Shown here: positions 56,387 to 64,000 of the stretch, piece after piece
Position numbering within the stretch: the first letter of the stretch is position 1
How the letters are laid out: each line of letters opens with the position of its first letter
Assembly (NCBI RefSeq): GCF_001704415.2
Contig: NC_030824.1
Coordinates: 29,879,022 to 29,943,021, forward strand
DNA length: 64,000 bases
Origin: Capra hircus
Taxonomy: Eukaryota; Chordata; Mammalia; Artiodactyla; Bovidae
Direction: 5' to 3'
Translations under genes and position numbers: made by a program
Notes under the pieces: generated by a model
Seen by the model: the letters and a program-made list of their open reading frames with translations, nothing else
Databases searched by the model: none
What the model was told of the DNA's origin: nothing

Positions 56387-57000
56387 TAAATGTGGCCCCA
56401 AAGAGACACATCTAAAGGTGAGAGCTGACCTGTGAGCCACAGATTTGCAGATTGCACTAGCGTTTGAGACACAATTGGGCACACAGTTTCTAAGAGTGAA
56501 ATGACAAAACTCACCTAGGAATGGGGCTCAGGCCTCTCTCGTCTCCAAGTTCAATATGCTCTAAATTGCTCTGAACTCTACATATTTTACAGCATTCAAA
56601 TCAATCTTCAAACTAGGAAAAGCATTTGTGGCTTTTTGGCTTGTCTCTTCTGTGTCTTGGAGGTAGAAACAGATTGAATGTGTCTCCTTCCATCGACCGC
56701 ACTTTACAAATTTGCAGGGAAGCTATAGTCATTTTGAAGAAATGCCAGGACTAACTCACTTCCCTGAAACCTCTAACTGTCTCAGAGAAGGGGCATCTTT
56801 CCCTAGAGCCCAGGATCCCTTAGCCTGGCATGCTTGAAAGGGGGAGGCTGACATAATATTTTGATGTAAGATTAATTTTTTAATTTTGAAAAGTGTCATT
56901 TTTCAATGAGCCTTGAAGGTTCATTACCAGGGTGGAAAACATCCATAAACCTGTAATTTTACAAGGTTCACTAATTTAAAAGGGTCTCCTATTATTTAAA
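56387..57000. other. Unassigned DNA
   Basis: No gene or repeat recognised. Confidence 0.45.
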
Positions 57001-57021
57001 AAGTTACATTTTTCTCTACAG

Positions 57022-57346
57022 ACTTACAGACAAAGAAAACAGATCTGTGGTTGCCAAGGGAGAGGGAGTGCTGGGGAGGGATAGGTTGGGAGTTTGGGAT
57101 TAGAAGATGCAAATTATTATTTATAAAATGAATAAACAGCAAGTTGCTACTGTATAGCACAGGAAACTATAATGTGATAAACCACTATGGAAAAGAAGAT
57201 GAAAAAGAATGTGTATATATCTACAGATATGTATATTTATATATATATATATGCATGTATAACTGAGTCAATTTGCTTTCAGTGAACATTAACACAATAT
57301 TGTAATTTGACCCTACTTAAATAAAATAAATTTTTTTAATTAAAAA
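57022..57346 (+). mobile_element. L1 3' end
   Basis: Sense 3' UTR: 'cagatctgtggttgccaagg', 'gctactgtatagcacaggaa', 'gtgataaaccactatggaaa', a TA-rich run and A-rich tail. Similar 20-base flanks at 57000-57021 and 57346-57367 (three mismatches) look like an old target duplication. Confidence 0.85.
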
Positions 57347-58293
57347 AAGTTATGTTTTTCTCTAGAGCAGAAAAAGAAGAGTTCTTGAAGCAGTAAACAA
57401 AATTATATTGGAGGAAAAAATAAGAATATTTGTATTTTCTACTTTTGAGTTCCTAATTGACTCAGAAAAGTGATTACTATAAGAATGAAATCTTAAGGCT
57501 ATTGAGGTGCTAGAGTAGAATGGAGTATGATATGTGAATTCACAGTCAAATGTATCTGTCTCTCCAGAACCAGACAGACAATAAAATTAAAACATAACAG
57601 GTCCCTACCTTCAGTTGAATATATCTTTTGCATTTTAAATTACATTTAAGTTATTGTAAAACCCCAAATCTCTTTAAATCATGTAAGTTTAAGTTATTAT
57701 GAAATGCTAAGTCTCTACAAGCTATTTCCTGTCATTTTTGTGGTACATGTACAAAGCCAATGATGAGTAAAAACTCAAATTAGAAGCAGTGCTTGGTCTA
57801 TTTAACTTCTTACAAGATTGTCATGTTTAGATGGCAACTTTTCTAATCCTATGGTCCGCATGAGTATATGTGATGTTAGTAAACTGACTGTGCACTTAAC
57901 AGTGACTCAGTGCTGCAGCTGGGGCCAGACGTGATGTGAGAACTAGTTTTGGCAAATTTCCCTCCCTCTCTCCCTTCTTCACTCCCTGACTTTCTTTCTT
58001 TTTCTTCCTGCCTTTCTTCACTTCTTCCCTTCTTTTCCCCATGACATGTGAAATTGGTTTCTGCTTTATGCTAGATCTACAACAGAAAGCTTATAGATCC
58101 CTGCAAAGTGAACCAGCCAACTTGCCCATCACAGGTCAGCGTTGGCATAATTGTGTACACACATACACAAGTGAACAACCAATAATTCCTTTGTATTCTA
58201 ATATGAAGGTAACAGTTTAGCAAGTGGCCTTCTCACTGCAGACCCAGTAACAATAGTGGTTAAGATCAACACACGCTGATTTCTGTTCTTCTC
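57347..58293. other. Unassigned DNA with a pyrimidine-rich tract
   Basis: A C/T-rich stretch lies at 57958-58042. The rest is AT-rich without an identified element. Confidence 0.45.
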
Positions 58294-58374
58294 CAATACT
58301 CAGCAGCTTACATTACTTTCCAATACTCATCAGCTTACATTACTTTCCAATACTCAGCAGCTTACATTACTTTA
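58294..58374. repeat. Minisatellite, three 27-bp units
   Basis: Units at 58294-58320, 58321-58347 and 58348-58374 begin caatactcagcagcttacat. The second has one change (cat for cag) and the last ends in A instead of C. The near identity points to recent duplication. Confidence 0.95.
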
Positions 58375-58847
58375 TGTAATTACTTTATTATGTTCTGTCC
58401 ATTTTGTACAATTCAGGTCATTTTTATCTACTTCAAAATGCCTATGTTTCTCAAAAGTACATGAAAAGGAAGAATATAGTACAGTCTTAAACTCTATATT
58501 CAAGAGATTTCTACATAAATATTTGCGTGTTTCTTAATTTACTAGTATTGACAGTAATGGTAGGGGAGAGTGATTATGAATATGGCATTTTTGAAAATTC
58601 ACTTTTACTATAGTAAACTATGAGTAAAATCTATTACTATTTCTCATTTTGTAATATGAAGCTTAACATGCAACAAGAGTGAAATAGGAGTGTTTTGTTA
58701 ATGTACAATAGAAAGTAAACATGTCTTTTATTATAGTAATGAGGAAAAAATCACATCTCCCTCAACAGTAATGCACTGCTGATTATTTTCTGTGTATTTA
58801 GCCACTCAAACTTATTTCTGGTGCATATATAAGTACATCTGTTGAGA
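58375..58847. other. Unassigned AT-rich DNA
   Basis: No element or gene recognised. Confidence 0.45.
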
Positions 58848-58970
58848 CTTCCCTAGTGGTTCAGTGATTAAGGCTTCACCTCCCAGTGTGCACGGGGTAT
58901 GCTTGAACCCTGATTAGGGAGCTAAGATTGCACATGCTTTATGGGCAAAAAAAACAAAACATGAAACAGA
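58848..58970 (+). mobile_element. CHR-type tRNA-Glu SINE
   Basis: 'gacttccctagtggttcagt', 'acctcccagtgtgcacgggg', 'ctgattagggagctaagatt' and an A-rich tail identify a diverged CHR SINE. Confidence 0.85.
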
Positions 58971-59723
58971 AGCAATATTGCAACACATTCAGTGAAGACT
59001 TTAAAAACTGTCCACATCAAAAAACTTTAAAAAATAAATAAAAATTCATCCCTCATCTTATGAATCAAGGCATATTTTTTTAAAAAATTATTAAAAGTGC
59101 TACTTCAAATTTCCAAGAAGGAAGGGAATAAGAAATAAAGGGGAAAAATGAAAATGGGAAGTGAGAATTTGAAAATAGAAAGAAAAGAAGGCTCAGAAAG
59201 GAAGAGGTATTATATCTTGATTCACATGCAGGCATGACCCAGTGGAAAACTGAGAAAGATCCAAAAGGTGCTAAAATGAGAGATTCAGCCCATTCAACAA
59301 AAACACCATAGTTGGTAGATCTGAGGGCAAGTCACAGGCACTGAAAAATCTACTTCACTGAAAATGAAGAAGTGTCTCTTTAAGTTGGACACAGTGAAGG
59401 TGACCCTAAGCATAGGGGACTTGGAGAGTCTAAGAAGCACATGGTTGCAATAAGTGATGTTTGTCCACCAGCAGGCTGGCTGGGGTTCAGTAACAGGACC
59501 CCAGTCCCTAGGAAGAGGGCTGGAGAGGAAGCCACATCCTAGAGGCTGGCAAATTGCAAGCAGATCACCAATAGAGGGATTCAATGTCATCATGATACAT
59601 AAACCTGGGATAGATTTGGAAGAGTGCCATTGCTGAGATGAAGTTAATTATAAAATATTAAACATGTGCATTTATATGAGCTTGCTCTCAAAACATTATT
59701 AAATTGGTAGAAGAAATAAGGAA
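58971..59723. other. Unassigned DNA
   Basis: The antisense frame 59294-59593 and sense frame 59454-59636 overlap without domains. No repeat recognised. Confidence 0.4.
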
Positions 59724-59725
59724 TT

Positions 59726-59830
59726 GGAGAAGAAAATGGCAACCTACTCCAGTATTCTTGCCTGGGAAATCCCATGGACAGAGGAGCCGGATCACAAAAG
59801 TGTTGGACATGACCGAACAACTAAACATCA
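59726..59830 (+). mobile_element. Bov-A SINE fragment
   Basis: 'ggagaagaaaatggcaacct' to 'gttggacatgaccgaacaac'. An internal deletion removes the 'cctggtgggctacagtccatg' block. Confidence 0.85.
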
Positions 59831-60480
59831 GCATAAAGAATAAGAAATAGGAACAACTATTTAAGTCCCAAAAGAGTAGGGAAGGGAACAGCAGGAGCTC
59901 TTAGATACCAGCAGATTCTGGAAAGATTGAATGTGCATAATAAACCCAAGGAAAGCTGAGGTCTTGGACCAATAACCAGGGATTAAGGAGAGTACAAACT
60001 GGGACGAGATCCCCAGTCTCCACCACACTCTTGTTTGCTGAATGCAACCACCAGGCAGGAGACTAGACAAAGAGAATGGAGTATTCCTCAGCTGGAAGTG
60101 GGATGCCCTTCCATACCATATGCCCTTTGGTGAGCTTCATGGTTAACCTCCATTCATGTAACCAGAGCTTCTGTTTACTCTTTAATATAAAGGTACAACC
60201 AGTAGAGAACCAAGAAAACTTGATGACATTAAAGATAAAAGTCAAACACACACGCAAAGGAACAATCTCAAAGGAAAGAGACATAATATTGGGTGTGAAG
60301 AAGAAAATTTTGAGAAAACCTACAATTAATATTCTCAGAAACATTAGAGAGAAGTACTGTTTGTGACATAGAGACCCAAGAATAGATTGAGCTTTAAGCA
60401 AGACATGACTCTGCCAGGAAGAGAGGCTGGCTTGGTGAGAGGAGGTGGGAAGGGCCTGATGAGAGATATTTAGAGGCAAG
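59831..60480. other. Unassigned DNA
   Basis: The antisense 138-residue frame at 60063-60479 and the sense 96-residue frame at 60076-60366 overlap. Neither has a recognised domain. Confidence 0.4.
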
Positions 60481-60482
60481 GG

Positions 60483-60657
60483 TGCTGCTGCTGATGCTAA
60501 GTCGCTTCAGTCATGTCCGACTCTGTGCGACCCCATAGACGGCAGCCCACCAGGCTCCCCCGTCCCTGGGATTCTCCAGGCAAGAACACTGGAGTGGGTT
60601 GCCATTTCCTTCTCCAATGCATGGAAGTGAAAAGTGAAAGTGAAGCCGCTCAGTCAG
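60483..60657 (-). mobile_element. BOV-A2 SINE, 5'-truncated
   Basis: Antisense: AGC tail as 'gctgctgctgatgctaagtc', the full second monomer, linker 'gtgaaaagtgaaagtgaagc', then loss of most of the first monomer. Confidence 0.92.
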
Positions 60658-60889
60658 GGCACTAATGAGCCTCAGATAAGGAATGTGACAGCAACAGGGG
60701 ATTCTTTGCTTCAAAGTCTATTATCTTTTGTGAGAATGTTAATTTCCAGTTGTTTACCACAAAAAGAAATAAAATGTATAGATTTTTTTCCTACTGCTCT
60801 TTTTGCAAGGTCAAGAGAAGAGAATATTATACCTAAGAAACAGAAATATAGTCATAGGATGGAGACAGAAATCCTAATTCCAGCAGCAG

Positions 60890-61030
60890 GATCAGGTCAC
60901 AAGTCTGTGCGGCATGCTTTGCTTTCAGTCTCTGAATTCCAGTGTCCTTATTGGCAAAATGGGGAGAATATTATGTACAACATAGATGATACAAAATAAT
61001 CAGAAAATACAAAATGTCTCACATAGGAAA
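60890..61030 (+). repeat. MIR SINE
   Basis: 'cagtctctgaattccagtgt', 'ccttattggcaaaatgggga' and 'aaatgtctcacatagg' follow the sense MIR core. Confidence 0.6.
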
Positions 61031-62100
61031 GATGATGTGTCTTCCTCGAACACCCATAGAGCAACCAAACAAGAATATGATGAACTGTCCACCTCCCCTT
61101 CATTCATAAACCCACTCATTGGCTCTGAATATGTGATCCAGTGACTTCCAAGTGCCAAGTTTTTCTCTGTGTGTTGATGACACAGTGATGAATGGATCAG
61201 TCAGAAACCTACCTCTATGGAGTTTACCCTTTACTGGAGGAGGGTGCCGAATCAATGCATCAATAAGAAAGACAAATGTAAATCCTGAGGAGTGCTTTGG
61301 AAGAAAATAAAGTAGGAAGAAGGATATGGGTGCAGGGTGAGAGAGGGTGACCTTTGAGTGAAAGGCTGAAGGGAAAAGGATGTAGATAGGGTGGGGAAGG
61401 AACTTTCAGGCAGAAAGAAGCATGATGACAGATACCCTGAGGCAAGGTCTTGTTCCACTTGTCAGAGGACAGCAAAGAGGCCAGTGAAGCAAGAGAAGAA
61501 CAAGAGCAAAGGAGGGTAAATTGTAGGAAAGGAAGTTGAAGTGAAGGGCAGAGGATTGCATGGACATGGCTTCTCTCTTTCAGGAGAAAGGAAGCCAAAG
61601 GAGGCTTCTGAGCAGAAGGATTTGTGGTCTGAATGATGTGTTACAGGATCACCCTGAGAAATCCATTGCCAGGAGGTTTCAGAGGGATCCAGAGGAGAAT
61701 CAGGGAATTAGTGAGAAATTTGGTGAAGCAATTCAGGTGAGAAATCACAGTGACATTCTGGAGACAGAGATGGTGAGTAACTGGATCCTGGATGTATTTT
61801 GGAGGTGAGATGACAGGTATTTATGTATCCCCAGAAGGGATGAGACAAAGAAAGGAATGGAAGGTAGCTTCTGGTCTGAGCAAGTAGAAAATAAGTTGAT
61901 ATCAACTAAGACTTAGACAGACTGTGGTCACAACAGGTTTGGAAAGGGAGTTGAGATCAGACTAATAATTGAGGTGTCTTCAGTTTGAGTTGAGAATTAG
62001 AAATCCAAGTCAGTACACCATTGGTGAGAATGTAAATTGGTGCAGCCATGGTGGAAAAGAGTATGGAGGTTTCTCAAGAAACTAAAAGTAGAACTACCAT

Positions 62101-62311
62101 TAGTGTTTTTGAGTCGCTCAGTCGTGTCCAACTATTTGTGACCCCATGGCTTGTAAACTGCCAGGCTTCTCTGTCCCTGGAATTCTCCAGGTAAGAGTAG
62201 TGGAGTGGGTAGCCATTCCGTTCTCCAAGGGATCTTCCTGACCCTGGGATCAAACCTGAGTCCTCCTGCATTGCAGGCAGAGTATTTACCATCTGAGCCA
62301 CCAGGGAAGCC
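62101..62311 (-). mobile_element. Bov-tA SINE, nested in L1
   Basis: Antisense copy from 'gagtcgctcagtcgtgtcca' to 'ctgagccaccagggaagccc'. It interrupts the L1 phrase 'actaccatatgatccagtaa' with a short ccat repeat. Confidence 0.94.
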
Positions 62312-62891
62312 CATATGATCCAGTAATCCCATTCCTAGGTATATATCTGGGGAAAAAAAAAAAAGAAGATGAGAACACTAATTTGAAGAGATACATGCAT
62401 CCCAATGTTCATAGCAGCACTATTTACAATAGCCAAGACATGGAAGCAACCCAAATATCCATCAACAGATGAAAGGATAGGGAAGATGCGGTACATAGTC
62501 GCAATGAAATACTACTCATCCATAAAAAAAGAATAAAATTTGGTCATTTGAAGCAACAGAGATGGACTCAGAAGGTATTATGCTAAGTGAACTAATTCAG
62601 AGAAAGACAATGTCTGACATCACTTATACGTGGAATGTGAAAAATACAGCAAGCTAGTGGATAAAACACAAAAAGAAGCAGAATCACAGAAATAAAGAAC
62701 AAAGTACAGTAGTGGTTACCAGTGAGTGAGGAGTAAGGGACAACATAGGTGCTGAGGAGGTTAGATATACAAACTATTGGATGTAAGATAGGCTCAGGGA
62801 TGGATTGTGCAACGTGGAATATGTAGCCTATATTTTGTAATGACTGTAAATGGATAGTAACCTTTAAAGTTTAGAAAACTTAAAAGCAAAG

Positions 62892-62896
<5 letters not shown>

Positions 62897-62924
<28 letters not shown>
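62897..62924. repeat. (TA)n microsatellite
   Basis: About fourteen TA units near the L1 tail. Confidence 0.9.
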
Positions 62925-62927
<3 letters not shown>

Positions 62928-63180
62928 TACCTACTTTCCTAAAAAATTTAAAAAAAAAAAAAAGAAGAAGAAATCCAAGTCTAGATGTCAAGTGAAACTG
63001 AGTGTAAGAATCTGGAGTTCACAAGAGATATACACTGTGAGTTGATGGAACATATGGGGAATTAACAGCTATGAGGCTGGGTGAGGTCACCAAGGGAACA
63101 AATGTGGTGGAATCAGGAGGAGAAGTGAGGACTGAGCCCTGTAGACCACCGTGTTAAAATGCCCAGTCAATGGAGAAGAA

Positions 63181-64000
63181 TCAATGATAGACAATATTAT
63201 GGAGAATTGATCCCTTGAATAAGCAGAGAAAACCCAGCACAGTGCTTGAATAACATATCTGCTTGTCTTGAGTGAGTAATTCATATTCTTGAAAGAGTAA
63301 ATGAACCAGCCTGCAGAGAGGAAAACAGGGGTATACAGAATCAGCTTGAGATGGAGGTTTGATTTCCCTGATGATTTTTCCAGTTCCTCGGTGACCCAAT
63401 ATTTTATGCCCTGCACCTTTATGTTTCCTCTGTATCCTTTCACTTAAATGTCTCGTCACCTTCTCCTCCTTATAAACAAAGTACTCCTGGACAGTAAATT
63501 AATTTGCTGGCTGTGCCCCCAAAAGCTTTTAGCTTAAACTATCATGCTTCTAACTTCAAGGAAGGTATAACCAAGCAGCCTCATTTTGCACCCAAGCTGC
63601 AGACGGAGAGACAACCCAAAGGAAATCATGGAGGTTAGGCCAAACTCTCTGGTTCTAGAGAATTTATGTTAATGTTAAGAGGTACAAATTAAGGGTCACA
63701 ATTCATGTCACCTACAAACTCATGTGGAGCAAGGGTGGCAATAAATCAAAACAAGTCATGGGCAATCTTAATTCATATGTCCTCAATGAGCACAGAAATT
63801 AAGTAAGCACAGAGAAGCTAGGACAGTGGCTTAGATGCACAGAGGGGAACAGGGATGAGCCTTCAAATCTTAGCCCATGGAGCTGCAGAGGAATACACTT
63901 AGATCTGTCCCCAGTCTCATGGCGCTGACTCTGTGTTTTGTCCTTGGATATTTAGGATACCCTCTGGTTAATAAATATTTGTAGTCAATGCTTTTCATGC
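63181..64000. other. Unassigned DNA to window end
   Basis: Antisense frames 63087-63443 and 63181-63459 overlap and show no domain. No repeat recognised. Confidence 0.4.

Larger units (their letters stand above)
62012..62968 (+). mobile_element. L1 3' end, nested in old repeat
   Basis: Sense L1 from ORF2 C-terminal blocks ('tgtaaattggtgcagccatg', 'tatttacaatagccaagaca') to an A-rich tail. The exact 13-bp repeat agaaatccaagtc at 61999-62011 and 62969-62981 flanks it. A SINE lies inside at 62101-62311 and a TA microsatellite at 62897-62924. Confidence 0.94.
61110..63180 (+). repeat. Long old mammalian repeat, split by L1
   Basis: Parts 61110-61998 and 62982-63180 keep a long consecutive order: 'agtgccaagtttttctctgt', 'ctacctctatggagtttacc', 'gataccctgaggcaaggtct', 'tggatcctggatgtattttg', then after the L1 'gctgggtgaggtcaccaagg' and 'gaggactgagccctgtagac'. 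Frames here (61252-61905) are chance openings. It is the longest copy of this family in the window. Confidence 0.55.

Noticed and set aside
58294..58374. Three direct repeats considered as a CRISPR array
   Set aside because: The units are directly adjacent with no spacers, and the DNA is mammalian.
60063..60479. Antisense 138-residue frame, among the longest outside repeats
   Set aside because: No domain, no splice context, and an overlapping sense frame of similar quality. Chance cannot be excluded.
1..64000. Search for an undescribed gene system
   Set aside because: No group of intact, co-oriented genes exists. The content is retrotransposon relics and unassigned host DNA.

Overview
This is a stretch of ruminant nuclear DNA, almost certainly from a bovid. 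It is full of BovB (RTE-type) LINE copies, Bov-tA and BOV-A2 tRNA-derived SINEs (BOV-A2 with its AGC-rich tail), CHR-type tRNA-Glu SINEs and artiodactyl L1 3' ends. That combination is the signature of cattle and their relatives. I find no intact host protein-coding gene, no rRNA or tRNA gene and no bacterial or viral gene cluster. The only long open frames are decayed reverse-transcriptase fragments of BovB. Short open frames elsewhere are mostly SINE, LINE or simple-repeat translations.

Layout. 1-4.7 kb: BovB fragments, then a BovB copy nested in an L1 with perfect 13-bp target duplications. 4.7-11.3 kb: mostly unassigned DNA with an old MaLR-like LTR, SINEs and an internally deleted BovB. 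11.3-13.7 kb: a three-level nest, a 656-bp solo LTR inside a BovB inside an L1. 16-18.2 kb: a long antisense L1 with two later insertions. 22.1-23.4 kb: a 1332-bp solo LTR of class II type with a 6-bp target duplication. 23.4-31 kb and 33.7-37.1 kb: repeat-poor AT-rich DNA, the second holding a cluster of three X-box-like (RFX) motifs. 37.3-43.4 kb: two L1 copies with 5' inversions sharing almost the same junction, plus an old L1 spanning the ORF1 end and ORF2 start. 44.3-49.1 kb: a dense pile of L1 and BovB, including a textbook twin-primed BovB. 50.6-52.1 kb: an L1 split by a BovB. 53-64 kb: more unassigned DNA with SINEs, an L1/BOV-A2 nest, a 3 x 27-bp minisatellite and a long old repeat broken by an L1.

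The parts do not work together as a pathway. They record successive retrotransposition waves, and the order can be read from nesting: old mammalian repeats (MIR, L2, MaLR, old L1) first, then artiodactyl L1 and BovB, then Bov-tA and BOV-A2 SINEs and two endogenous retrovirus LTRs. No previously undescribed biological system is evident. The items most worth checking are the two solo LTRs, the twin-primed elements, the X-box-like cluster and one weak exon-like stretch near 53.2 kb. Family names come from sequence recall without a database search.
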